NCBI RefSeq assembly: GCF_041447285.1
Contig: NZ_JBGMEB010000014.1
Span: forward strand, 62,001-126,000
DNA: 64,000 nt
Origin: Methanomethylovorans sp041447285
Lineage (GTDB): Archaea; Halobacteriota; Methanosarcinia; Methanosarcinales; Methanosarcinaceae
Direction of reading: 5' to 3'
This document shows, piece after piece, positions 35,485 to 44,331 of the stretch. Within the stretch, counting starts at the first letter, position 1, and the number at the start of each line of letters is the position of its first letter. The notes under the pieces were generated by a model, which saw only the letters and a program-made list of their open reading frames with translations, did no database searches and was not told the origin of the DNA. The position numbers and the translations under genes were made by a program.

Positions 35485-37425
35485 TCATTTCTCTTTTTTG
35501 CTGATGGAGAACCAAAATGCACTACCTTTTCCTGCTGGATTGTCATTCACTCCGATGCTTCCGCCATGCAAATCAATTATTCTTTTTGCAATAGCTAACC
35601 CTAGGCCACTCCCTTTGACTCCACCCTTGTGTGCTCTGCTGAATCGATCAAATATCTGCTCCCTGTCGCTTACTTGTACACCTTCTCCGGAATCTATTAC
35701 AAGTATTTTCCAATTGTTGTCCTCATCTTCGACTTTTATATCGATCTCGCTGTTAGAAGGACTATATTTGATGGCGTTTGACAGAATATTGGAGAATACT
35801 TCCGCAATAATAGGATTTATCAGAGCATTATATTCCTGTTTAATTGGCAGCTTCAGAGAAATGTTCTTTGCCTTAAATTGTACCTGGTAGTTGTTTATCA
35901 CCGAGATTAACAGAGGATAAAGATCAGCTATCTTAAAATCAAGCTCCTCGATGCTCTCAAATTTAGCAAGCTTGGCAGCATTATCTATCAATTCAATGAG
36001 TTTAAGATCACTTTGTAATATCTTATCAAGCAATTCTTTTTTTTGGGAGTCCTCAGTAGTTTCAAGTAGGATCTCAGTATAACCTTTTATTACAGATGCA
36101 GGGCCGAGAAGATCATGCCTGAGTATATCAGTGAAAAGGTCTTTCATTCTAGTCAATTGCCTGAGCTCATTATTCGACTCGAGCAACATTTCAGCCCTCT
36201 TGCTTTCTGAAAGATCTCTTGCAATGCTAATAATAGCATCCTTACCTTCATAATTTATATTCCGGCTACTTAATTCCACAGGGATAAGAGTTCCATCACG
36301 ACTGACATGTACGGATTCTGAAAAGAATTCATTCTGTTTGAAAACAGCATTGATTTTCTTATCCATTTGTTGGGGTGAATGGTGAAGCATGATTTCCCAA
36401 CGCTGCATTTTAAGGAGTTCATCTTTAGAATAGCTTAGAGTATCGCATGTTACTTTATTAACTTCAAGAAAATTACCTTTAAGGTCAGTAATATAAATGG
36501 CATCATTAACATTATTAAATATTGATCTGAATTTAGCTTCAGATATTTCCAGTTTGTGTTCATGTTCTTTTCGTTCACTTATATAGAACATTTGGAACAT
36601 TATTATGATTGCTAAAATCAATAAGATTAAATAGATGCTCCCATGCCCAAGAGTTTCCCATAATTTTATGTGGGGACTTAGCATAGAATTTGATGGTAAA
36701 GCCCTAAGAAGCATTTCTCGGTTATATATTTTAAGAGATGCAGTTGTAAGAAATTCTTCTGCTGTTATAAACTGGGATTCATAATCTGGAGATATATATA
36801 CAACTCTTTGGTTATCCATTAACTTAAACAGGATATTGCTATCATTCCCAATAGTTGATTGTTCTGTAAAAAAATCATCTAAAGTAAAGCTAAGTTGAAA
36901 AAATGAATTATTTCCATAGGGTACTAATAATGAATAGCAATAGCTTCCAGGTGCAATTTCATATGGTGCGGAAAGATATGGTTTTTCGTTGTGTTTTGCT
37001 ATTAGCAAAGCTATTTCAAATTGTGAATTATTATCACCATATGCTGCTGGAATACTACTATTGATCGGTACTTTGAATAATTGCTGATTCTCAGTATCGA
37101 TAAAGTATATAGAAGAAAGAAATGCGTTCTCTTTGAGTAATGGTTCTGTTTTGATTAAGAATTCATATTGGCTCAGTGGTGGTGAACTTGTTTGGATATC
37201 ATATATTGTAAGAAGTTCTTGTGTAACTTCATCAAGTTCATCCTCAAGGTTCAAACTTATCTGCATGGATTGCATTTCTGTATTTGATTCCATGCTTTTG
37301 ATTGTATTATCTCTATTTTGTTCAATGGAATAACCTATGAGAAGTGCAAAAATTAAGACACTAAAAGCAAATAATAGGTTCCATCGGTTCCTGCTGACAA
37401 AATCATGGAAATGTGAACGCATCAA
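35485..37425 (-). CDS. Membrane sensor histidine kinase with PAS domain
   Basis: 646 residues. Membrane segments near residues 14-34 and 258-280 frame an extracellular sensor of about 220 residues. A PAS domain (about 290-410, FRSIFNNVNDAIYITDLKGN) leads to a dimerisation helix with the phospho-acceptor His in DILRHDLLGPASVIKGYTE. The ATPase domain holds EVFSNILSNAIKYSP, VIDSGEGVQ and GSGLGLAIAKRIIDLHGG. No response regulator is adjacent; archaeal kinases often lack one nearby. Signal unknown. Confidence 0.9.
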   Translation of the reverse strand: MMRSHFHDFVSRNRWNLLFAFSVLIFALLIGYSIEQNRDNTIKSMESNTEMQSMQISLNLEDELDEVTQELLTIYDIQTSSPPLSQYEFLIKTEPLLKENAFLSSIYFIDTENQQLFKVPINSSIPAAYGDNNSQFEIALLIAKHNEKPYLSAPYEIAPGSYCYSLLVPYGNNSFFQLSFTLDDFFTEQSTIGNDSNILFKLMDNQRVVYISPDYESQFITAEEFLTTASLKIYNREMLLRALPSNSMLSPHIKLWETLGHGSIYLILLILAIIIMFQMFYISERKEHEHKLEISEAKFRSIFNNVNDAIYITDLKGNFLEVNKVTCDTLSYSKDELLKMQRWEIMLHHSPQQMDKKINAVFKQNEFFSESVHVSRDGTLIPVELSSRNINYEGKDAIISIARDLSESKRAEMLLESNNELRQLTRMKDLFTDILRHDLLGPASVIKGYTEILLETTEDSQKKELLDKILQSDLKLIELIDNAAKLAKFESIEELDFKIADLYPLLISVINNYQVQFKAKNISLKLPIKQEYNALINPIIAEVFSNILSNAIKYSPSNSEIDIKVEDEDNNWKILVIDSGEGVQVSDREQIFDRFSRAHKGGVKGSGLGLAIAKRIIDLHGGSIGVNDNPAGKGSAFWFSISKKEK

Positions 37426-37521
37426 ATCTTATAGTAAGCAAGGACTATAAATCTCTATTCAAAGAAAGTAAATGTGATAAGGCAACTGTGTAATGAGAAT
37501 AATAAATAATAAAATCAAGGG

Positions 37522-38070
37522 TTATGGTATAATAAACACCATTGCTGCTACTACTGTAGTCCATTTTCCTTCTTTATCACCTTTTGCACACTGACAGATA
37601 TGGAGTGAGTCAAAAATATGGCCACTTGCTTTGTAAACCTGTTCACGCTCGTGCCATGCAGACTCTACATTAAATTCAATACCTAATGTAGTTGCCAACA
37701 TGGTTGCAGCCAGATCTTCTGCATATTCTCCGGCGGTAATCTCATCTTCTCCAAAAGAGTGATGTTCTGAAATGTATCCATATTGTTCCTCTGCAGCCAC
37801 AGGGATGGCAGTACCAATTGCAGCAGCTGTCAGACGTTCAGGTTCATTTGTTTCATTTCTTGCCAGAACACAATGAACTATAGCTCCTGGCTTGAGTTCA
37901 GGAAGACCTTCTTCCTTTTTTACGATTTTACAATTAGGAGGTAATATACTTGAAACAGATACGAGATTAAATTTCTCAATGCCTGCATTCCTTAAGGCTA
38001 ATTCAAAAGATGCGAGTTTGTCTTTATGAACACCAGCGCCTTTGACCATAAAAGCTTTTGTTGGTATCAT
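37522..38070 (-). CDS. pdaD: Pyruvoyl-dependent arginine decarboxylase
   Basis: About 182 residues from ATG 38070; a TTG start at 38091 would add seven. The proenzyme cleaves itself at a Ser-Ser bond, here in LVSVSSILPPNCKIV, and the new N-terminal Ser becomes the pyruvoyl group. VAAEEQYGYISEHHSFGEDE and the C-terminal half match the family. It makes agmatine for polyamines and for agmatidine of archaeal tRNA-Ile2. Single gene. Confidence 0.92.
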   Translation of the reverse strand: MIPTKAFMVKGAGVHKDKLASFELALRNAGIEKFNLVSVSSILPPNCKIVKKEEGLPELKPGAIVHCVLARNETNEPERLTAAAIGTAIPVAAEEQYGYISEHHSFGEDEITAGEYAEDLAATMLATTLGIEFNVESAWHEREQVYKASGHIFDSLHICQCAKGDKEGKWTTVVAAMVFIIP

Positions 38071-38173
38071 ACTCACTTTAAACACAACCAAATATATTAA
38101 GCCTTTCCATTTTCGATAACCTGAGTGCGATTTTTGTAATAATTTTTTCCACTATAATGCCAATCGATGAAAA

Positions 38174-38208
38174 AAAAGTCTGGCCTAACCCAGATATCTG
38201 GATTAGGC
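38174..38208 (-). terminator. Strong intrinsic terminator after the 38236-38919 gene
   Basis: On the minus strand GCCTAA-T-CCAGAT pairs with ATCTGG-G-TTAGGC (38183-38208), interrupted by one mismatch, and a run of about seven T residues follows (A-run at 38171-38178 on the plus strand). Confidence 0.6.
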
Positions 38209-38235
38209 TACTATTCCCGGCCAGGATATCTTGAA

Positions 38236-38919
38236 TCAAACAACTTCCATTGTCTTTGGGAATTCCCCATCGAAATGAAGCTGGCCATCTTGAATTTCAA
38301 GAGTTTCTATATTCAGGCCCGGCATCTTTGCAAGATTTGAATTGATCAGGGCCTCAAAAGCTTGCTCACCTTTGTCAGCACTTCCATCTGGCATAGGCAG
38401 CATGCCTACTTTTGCTTCATCTATGTCTATGCTGACAGTGGAATCACTGGATTTCTCAAAGCGTCCTGAAACATATACAGGTCCTTTGAAGTCATATCCG
38501 TAATCTTTAAGGTCAACATAAGCTGACATTTCTGCTTCGTTGTCATCACCCAATTTGACCTGTATCTGTTTAATAGCACCTTCGTTATTAGTAGCCTGCA
38601 GGTATGAGCTCAATTGAGAACTGGAAAGTGTGATATCTAGTGGTGCCGGGTCAGAATACTGTATATTGTTTGTAAGTTGGTATTCGGAAACCGGTGATTT
38701 AAGAGTTATGCCATTTTCTTCTACCATTTGATCAAAAAGAACTGGATCAACTTCAACACCCAGATCTTTAGCTTCATCTGTACCTAGTGCATGGGTTAAT
38801 ATAGGAATATTTACTAGTCCACTTGCAGCTACAGTTGTAAGTAATATAAATACTAATACAACAACTCCGATTATTATTAAGTTCTTTTTACTTTTGACAG
38901 CAGTTCCCGAAGAATCCAT
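38236..38919 (-). CDS. Membrane-anchored protein of unknown function
   Basis: 227 residues from ATG 38919, chosen because AAGGAGTG lies 7 bp upstream. One N-terminal membrane segment (NLIIIGVVVLVFILLTTVAA) anchors an extracytoplasmic domain of about 190 residues (PLDITLSSSQLSSYLQATN, VYVSGRFEKSSDSTVSIDID), resembling the YpmS/LmeA lipid-binding folds only in general pattern. No enzyme motif is seen. It is monocistronic with its own terminator. Confidence 0.65.
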   Translation of the reverse strand: MDSSGTAVKSKKNLIIIGVVVLVFILLTTVAASGLVNIPILTHALGTDEAKDLGVEVDPVLFDQMVEENGITLKSPVSEYQLTNNIQYSDPAPLDITLSSSQLSSYLQATNNEGAIKQIQVKLGDDNEAEMSAYVDLKDYGYDFKGPVYVSGRFEKSSDSTVSIDIDEAKVGMLPMPDGSADKGEQAFEALINSNLAKMPGLNIETLEIQDGQLHFDGEFPKTMEVV

Positions 38920-39060
38920 TAAAACCACTCCTTGGAAGATTTTTATGTAACTCTCATCAACTATCTGTACGGTAGGTAAGACCCTGATATTCTGACAAGG
39001 ATTCAGTATTTCAGGACTATTTGTACAGTATATTGTTTACTAAAACAGAATATTATTTGT

Positions 39061-39165
39061 CTTTATATATATAAATGTGCATGAGTAATAATAAGAAAAT
39101 CGTAGCTCACACCTTCGAAATACTCCTTAGTAGATTGGATCGAAGGAAGGAAGTACTACTCTTAG
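39061..39165 (+). promoter_or_regulatory. Promoter and structured leader of the PAS/GAF gene
   Basis: TCTTTATATATATAAATG (from 39060) is a strong TATA region about 285 bp before the gene. The leader holds nested pairings: TAGCTC (39103-39108)/GAGCTA (39170-39175) and CCTTCGA (39112-39118)/TCGAAGG near 39140-39146. Within it GTAGATTGGATC (39130-39141) and GAAGGAAGT match the mtaC leader. The remaining 39176-39346 shows nothing else. Confidence 0.55.
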
Positions 39166-39346
39166 ATGCGAGCTAATATATAATGTATAATCATTGTATT
39201 TAATATTCTCTTTTGAACTAACAGACCTTTTTAATTATAGTCAATAGCTTGATTAATACCAATGTATGTATTCAATACCTACATTACCATCAGTTGAGAG
39301 GCATTGTAAGTGAAAGCGGGTATATCCGTACTTAAAAATAGTATTC

Positions 39347-42118
39347 ATGTTTGAAATTGCAGGTGCAAAAATGGACTTGACCCAAAAGCTTGGAACTACA
39401 TTTTGCAATAACGTTGTATTTACTTTCTCGTGGAAAAACGAGGATAATTGGCCAGTAGTTTCAGTTTCAGAGAACATAGAGCAACTTGGGTACGCACCAG
39501 ATGAATTTATTTCAGGAGACCTTAGTTATTCGGACATAGTGCATCCGGATGATAAAGATAAACTGAAGGCTCTGATCCAACAATGGGATCAAGAGGATGT
39601 ACCATGTCTTTTTTTGGAATATAGAATACTGGATAGTAAAGGTAATGTGCGCTGGATTGCAAAATTTGTTCATGCGCAATACGATGAACAAGGTTTCCTT
39701 AAACAATTGAATGGAACAATTGTAGACATCACGGAAAGTAAAAGGGCAGAATTGTTCTTGCAGCCACAAAATGGTTATCTGAAGAGTGTTGTAAATACTG
39801 TAAGAGAAGCTCTGTTAGTTCTTGATACTAATTTTAAAATCATATTTGCAAATCTTTCATTCTACAGGTTGTTTAGAGCAAACCCATTAGAAACTGAAGA
39901 TCGGTTTTTATACGATATTGAAAACGGACAGTGGAATATTCCGGCTCTGAAAAATAGTATGATAACACTTTTAGAAGGCAGTACAGAGTTCAATGATCTT
40001 GAAATAGAGCAGGATTTCAAGAAGATAGGACACCGGGTGTTGCGTGTCAATTCCAGAACAATGGATACTTTCAATGGTAAAGATAAAATGATCTTACTTG
40101 CTGTTGAAGATGTCACCGAAAGCAAAAAATCTTCTATGGAACTGAAGGCATCAGAGGCAAAATATTCTGCCCTTGTGGAACAAGGGAATGATGGCATAAT
40201 TATAATACAGGGAGAATCTCTAAGATTCACTAATTCCAAGTTCCTTGAATTTACGGGTTACAACAAAGAGGATATCATCAATACTTCATTGCTTGAGTAC
40301 GTTCCTATTGATTTCAGGCGTATGCTTTTAAAACGTTATAGTAAAGCATTAAGGGATGAGCGCAGTATAAAGCGCAATTATGAAGTGGATTTTATTAGAA
40401 AGGACGGGTCTACTTTTCCTGCTGAAATTAGTCTTTCTTTCATCTATTATGAAAATGGTCCAGCTGTAATGATAGCTATAAGGGATATAGCGGAACGTAA
40501 AAAAGCAGAGATGGAACTTAAAGATTCTGAGAAGAAATATTCCACTCTTGTGGAGAAGAGTAATGATGGGATTGTAATATTACAGAATGATCAGCTGGTA
40601 TTTGCCAATAATAAATTTATTGAGATAATTGGTTATACTCGTACGGAAGCTATTGGTAAGCCATTTGCAAGTTTCCTGACAATCGAATACCGTCGGATGA
40701 TCACTGGCAAGTTTAAAAGGAAGATGGAAAAAAGGCAATTAACACCTCCTAAATATGAAATAGAGCTTCTTTCAAAAACTGGTCAAAAAATTCCTATAGA
40801 AATTAGCTCCTCCATAATAGAACATGAAGGGAAACCAGCTTACATGGCTATAATCAGAGATATTACAGAGCAGAAGAACAGAGAAAGAGAACTTCTCAAG
40901 CTAATTGAAGTTCAAAAGGTTCTTGAAAACGTTATTGAGAGCAGTCCTGCAATTGTTTTCTTCTGGAAGCCTTATGAGAACTGGCCTGTAGAGTTTGTAT
41001 CCGAAAACATTTCTCAGTTTGGATACACTGCAAAGGAGTTTATTTCAGGTAAAATGCTTTACAGTGATATGGTTCATCCTTATGATCTTGAGAAAATGAA
41101 TAATGAAACTCTAAGGTGTATTCAAGAGGGAGAAAAAAATATTTCTCTTGAGTATCGTGTCCTCACAAGATCAGGTGAAATTCGATGGATAGATGAACGC
41201 TCTGTTATTAAAAGGGATGCAGAAGGCAGGATAGAATATATTCATGGTATAATAGTTGATGTAACAGAACGTAAAAACGCCAATAATTTTATGCGAATAG
41301 GCTCAGAACTAGGTACCTTGTTCACTCCTACGGCTGACATAAAAGAACTATTTCAGCAGTTCCTTGAGCTTATCACACAGGTTAAAGGGATTGATTGTGG
41401 TGCATTATATCTTGTAGATGAAACTACAGGCGATCTAAACTTAGTTGCTTATAAAGACCTTTCATTTAAGTTCGTGAACAGTATCCGCCAATATTCTGCA
41501 AATTCTTTACATGCTAGGATACTTAAAACGCAATATCCGATCTATAAGCTCTATTCTGAGATAAGCTCCATGACTTCTGAGAAAGATGTTAGTTTTGAAG
41601 GGCTCGAGGCGACTGCTATATTGCCTCTCAAATACGAAGGCAATGTTGTAGCAGTTTTTATGTTGGCATCCCATACAGAATATGCTATTTCTCACAATAC
41701 TCGAAGTGTACTTGAGAGTATTGCTTCTCAAGCGGGTCCTTCTATAGGGCGCATAAGGGAACAGGTCCATGTGCAAAAAGACATAAACAACCTGCAGGAT
41801 CTATTTGACAATATAGAGGATTTTCTATATGTGCTTGATACTAATGGCTGTATATTGCACACGAATAGTTTCCTCTGTAAACGTCTGGGATATTCTCATG
41901 AAGAATTACTTGGTCTGAATATAGTTAACCTGCATCCACAGAAAAGAGCTATAGAGGTAGCCACTTTACTTGCTGAAATATTAGCCGGAAAAAAATCTAT
42001 AGTGAAGATCCCGTTTGAATCATATGATGGAGAGCTGATACCTGCAGAGATAAAGATCAGCCGGGGAGCATGGGATGGAAATTCAGCTCTTATTTGCCTT
42101 GGACGGGAAAATAACTAA
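39347..42118 (+). CDS. Multi-PAS/GAF sensory protein without kinase domain
   Basis: 923 residues (ATG 39347 or 39371). PAS/PAC units follow one another: about 20-135 (SENIEQLGYAPDEFISGDLS), 145-265, 270-390 (YSALVEQGNDGIIII), 395-515 (YSTLVEKSNDGIVIL), 525-645 (again SENISQFGYTAKEFISGKML), then a GAF domain (about 650-800, with GIDCGALYLVDETTGDLNL) and a last PAS up to the C-terminus. There is no His-box, ATPase, HTH or GGDEF domain. No membrane segment is seen, so it is cytosolic. It lies 38 bp before an orphan corrinoid protein gene and upstream of mtaCB, which suggests methyl-substrate or redox sensing. Confidence 0.85.
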   Translation: MFEIAGAKMDLTQKLGTTFCNNVVFTFSWKNEDNWPVVSVSENIEQLGYAPDEFISGDLSYSDIVHPDDKDKLKALIQQWDQEDVPCLFLEYRILDSKGNVRWIAKFVHAQYDEQGFLKQLNGTIVDITESKRAELFLQPQNGYLKSVVNTVREALLVLDTNFKIIFANLSFYRLFRANPLETEDRFLYDIENGQWNIPALKNSMITLLEGSTEFNDLEIEQDFKKIGHRVLRVNSRTMDTFNGKDKMILLAVEDVTESKKSSMELKASEAKYSALVEQGNDGIIIIQGESLRFTNSKFLEFTGYNKEDIINTSLLEYVPIDFRRMLLKRYSKALRDERSIKRNYEVDFIRKDGSTFPAEISLSFIYYENGPAVMIAIRDIAERKKAEMELKDSEKKYSTLVEKSNDGIVILQNDQLVFANNKFIEIIGYTRTEAIGKPFASFLTIEYRRMITGKFKRKMEKRQLTPPKYEIELLSKTGQKIPIEISSSIIEHEGKPAYMAIIRDITEQKNRERELLKLIEVQKVLENVIESSPAIVFFWKPYENWPVEFVSENISQFGYTAKEFISGKMLYSDMVHPYDLEKMNNETLRCIQEGEKNISLEYRVLTRSGEIRWIDERSVIKRDAEGRIEYIHGIIVDVTERKNANNFMRIGSELGTLFTPTADIKELFQQFLELITQVKGIDCGALYLVDETTGDLNLVAYKDLSFKFVNSIRQYSANSLHARILKTQYPIYKLYSEISSMTSEKDVSFEGLEATAILPLKYEGNVVAVFMLASHTEYAISHNTRSVLESIASQAGPSIGRIREQVHVQKDINNLQDLFDNIEDFLYVLDTNGCILHTNSFLCKRLGYSHEELLGLNIVNLHPQKRAIEVATLLAEILAGKKSIVKIPFESYDGELIPAEIKISRGAWDGNSALICLGRENN

Positions 42119-42156
42119 AAACTAAGGCTTTGTAAAAACAGGACGAAGGAATTGAC

Positions 42157-42921
42157 ATGATAAACATTAATCCATCTGGGATTCTGGTAAGATATAATGT
42201 AAAGGCTGAAAAGGAGTTAAGTCCCGAAGAGGTGGCAAGAGAGCTATATCCAGAAGACGTGGTGATAAGGCCGATAGTTGAGGCTGTTTTTGAAGGTGAT
42301 GAGGATGATGTAATCAATGCATTGGAGGATGCAATCAATGCTGGAAGGGATCCTTTATCCCTCATTGATGATGCTCTGATGCCAGGTATGAGTATTGTAT
42401 CTGAACTCTATGATGATGGCATTCTTTTCCTTCCAGATGTTATCATATCTGCACATGCAATGACAGATGGAATTGAATACTGCAAGCAGAAATCTAATTC
42501 AACTCATGAGTTCAAAGGAAAGGTAGTGTCTTTTGTTGTAGAAGGAGATATGCATGATATTGGCAAGAAGATAGTCACTGTTCTTCTGCGTGCGAATGGT
42601 TATGAAGTCATAGATCTTGGAAGTGACGTGCTGGTTAGCGAAGTGATCACTGCCGTCAAGAAAGAAAAACCTATCATGCTTTCTGGAACAGCTTTAATGA
42701 CAACTACCATGTATTCATTTAAAGAAATCAATAACCTCTTGCTTGAGAACAATATTAGTATTCCCTTTATATGTGGTGGAGGAGCTGTAAAACAGGATTT
42801 TGTATTTGGCTATGAACTTGGAGTTTATTGTGAGGATGCGGCAGATGCCCCAAAGATAGCTGATGAGATCCTGAAAGGTGCTGGTGTGGAAGAACTAAGA
42901 GATAAATTCCACAGACACTAA
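42157..42921 (+). CDS. Orphan MtaC-like corrinoid protein
   Basis: 254 residues, aligned without a gap to the MtaC encoded at 43553. The cobalt-ligand motif is intact as GDMHDIGKK (Asp131, His133, Gly136), and the N-terminal four-helix cap and C-terminal GTALMTTTMYSFKEINNLL region are present. It has no mtaB partner and lacks the highly expressed codon pattern of mtaC. It directly follows the kinase-less PAS/GAF gene, so it may be a corrinoid sensor or a spare methyl carrier. Methyl transfer cannot be excluded. Confidence 0.85.
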   Translation: MININPSGILVRYNVKAEKELSPEEVARELYPEDVVIRPIVEAVFEGDEDDVINALEDAINAGRDPLSLIDDALMPGMSIVSELYDDGILFLPDVIISAHAMTDGIEYCKQKSNSTHEFKGKVVSFVVEGDMHDIGKKIVTVLLRANGYEVIDLGSDVLVSEVITAVKKEKPIMLSGTALMTTTMYSFKEINNLLLENNISIPFICGGGAVKQDFVFGYELGVYCEDAADAPKIADEILKGAGVEELRDKFHRH

Positions 42922-43410
42922 TCGCACGCTGGGCTCCTCGCGCAGACAATATTTTGCTTGATTCATACATTTCTTTAATATATCTACTTTTTTATTTGAG
43001 ATGATTAGTTCGCAGATAGAGTTATTTTTTCTATGGAATTCTAGATATTATTTAGTTATAAGATGTTATGTTGAACTAATCTCTGTTCTTTTTTAGTATG
43101 TCTTAATGCCTAGAACATTACTAGTACTTAAACATGTTGATACTTCTTAGTCTACATTTAATTCTAACTAAAAGTTACACAAAAAAACGCAATTGGTAGG
43201 TGTTAATGTGACTTCCAATTAATTTTCAATACAATTTATTGTAAATATCTTTTTATACTTGTATAGTATAGAGGATTCTAGTTGATAATATATAATCATT
43301 GTTACACATAAATGGATATATCTCTTATATATTATCAGGGTCAAGAAAATAAACGCAATCAATTGACTTCTTTTTTCTGTGTTTTTTCAGGTAAATTGTA
43401 TATGGTCATG
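42922..43410 (+). other. AT-rich upstream region of mtaCB
   Basis: About 490 bp without genes. Many T-rich tracts and TATA-like pieces (GATAATATATAATC near 43281, CTCTTATATATTATC near 43323) but no good frame. Long upstream regions of this kind are usual for regulated methanol methyltransferase operons. Confidence 0.45.
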
Positions 43411-43552
43411 TCGAAATCTTTATATATTGTATCTAGCAAAAGCAAAAGTTTATATACGTGCGGAAGAGTTGCATGATTAGGTCGAAAGACCTCTAAGGTA
43501 GATTGGATCAAGGCTTATTCAAGCCTTAATAATAAATTGAAGGAAGTGTAGT
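43411..43552 (+). promoter_or_regulatory. Promoter and structured 5' leader of mtaCB
   Basis: CGAAATCTTTATATATTG (43412-43429) is a near-ideal BRE/TATA; a second one, AAAAGTTTATATACG, follows at 43444. The leader of about 100 nt holds an AGGTC-GAAA-GACCT hairpin with a GNRA loop (43479-43492), then GTAGATTGGATC (43498-43509), a perfect AAGGCTT-ATTC-AAGCCTT hairpin (43510-43527) and the ribosome site GAAGGAAGT. Confidence 0.65.
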
Positions 43553-44317
43553 ATGCTAAAAATAGACTACAAGGATATATTAGTAAGATACAACGTAAAA
43601 ATGGAAAAATCAATGACCCCAGAAGATGCTGCAGCAGAGCTGTATCCAAAGGATGCTCTCATTCGCCCAATTGCTGAAGCAATTTTTGAAGGTGAAGAAG
43701 ATGATGTAATTGCAGGTCTCGAGAAGGCCATTGCAGCTGGAAAGAGTCCTATTTCCCTTATTGATGATGCCCTGATGGTTGGTATGGGTGTAGTAACAAA
43801 CCTGTATGACCAGGGTATAATCTTCCTGCCAAACGTTATGATGTCTGCAGATGCAATGCTCGATGGTATCGAGTACTGTAAAGAGAAGTCTGGTGAGTCT
43901 CCAGAGTCAAAGGGCAAGATCGTTGTCCACGTAGCAGAAGGAGATGTCCACGACATCGGTAAGTCAATCGTTGCCGCACTCCTGCGAGCAAACGGTTATG
44001 AAGTAATCGACCTCGGAAGAGATGTGCCAGCAGCAGAAGTACTTGCAGCAGTTAAGGCACACAAACCAATAATGGTAACCGGTACTGCATTGATGACAAC
44101 CACCATGTATGCATTCAAAGAGGTTAACGACCAGCTCCTTGAAGCAGGATTCAAGATCCCATTCGCATGCGGTGGCGGAGCAGTTAACCAGGACTTCGTT
44201 TCAACATATACACTCGGTGTCTATGGTGAAGAAGCAGCAGATGCACCAAAGATGGCAGATGCAATCCTGACCGGTGCTGGCGTAGACAAGCTTAGGGCAA
44301 TGTTCCACAAACACTAA
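43553..44317 (+). CDS. mtaC: Methanol corrinoid protein MtaC
   Basis: 254 residues. MtaC carries the corrinoid that takes the methyl group of methanol from MtaB and gives it to coenzyme M via MtaA. The cobalt-binding GDVHDIGKS (Asp131, His133, Gly136), the GTALMTTTMYAFKEVNDQLL and CGGGAVNQDF segments and the helical cap are complete. It is followed 14 bp later by mtaB. Codon use is strongly biased (many GCA, GTA, GAC, CTC), as for a highly expressed gene. Confidence 0.97.
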   Translation: MLKIDYKDILVRYNVKMEKSMTPEDAAAELYPKDALIRPIAEAIFEGEEDDVIAGLEKAIAAGKSPISLIDDALMVGMGVVTNLYDQGIIFLPNVMMSADAMLDGIEYCKEKSGESPESKGKIVVHVAEGDVHDIGKSIVAALLRANGYEVIDLGRDVPAAEVLAAVKAHKPIMVTGTALMTTTMYAFKEVNDQLLEAGFKIPFACGGGAVNQDFVSTYTLGVYGEEAADAPKMADAILTGAGVDKLRAMFHKH

Positions 44318-44331
44318 ACGAGGTGAAAAAA

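Noticed and set aside
42922..43410. CRISPR array or cobalamin riboswitch in the AT-rich region before mtaC
   Set aside because: No regularly spaced repeats and no B12-box-like sequence are present.
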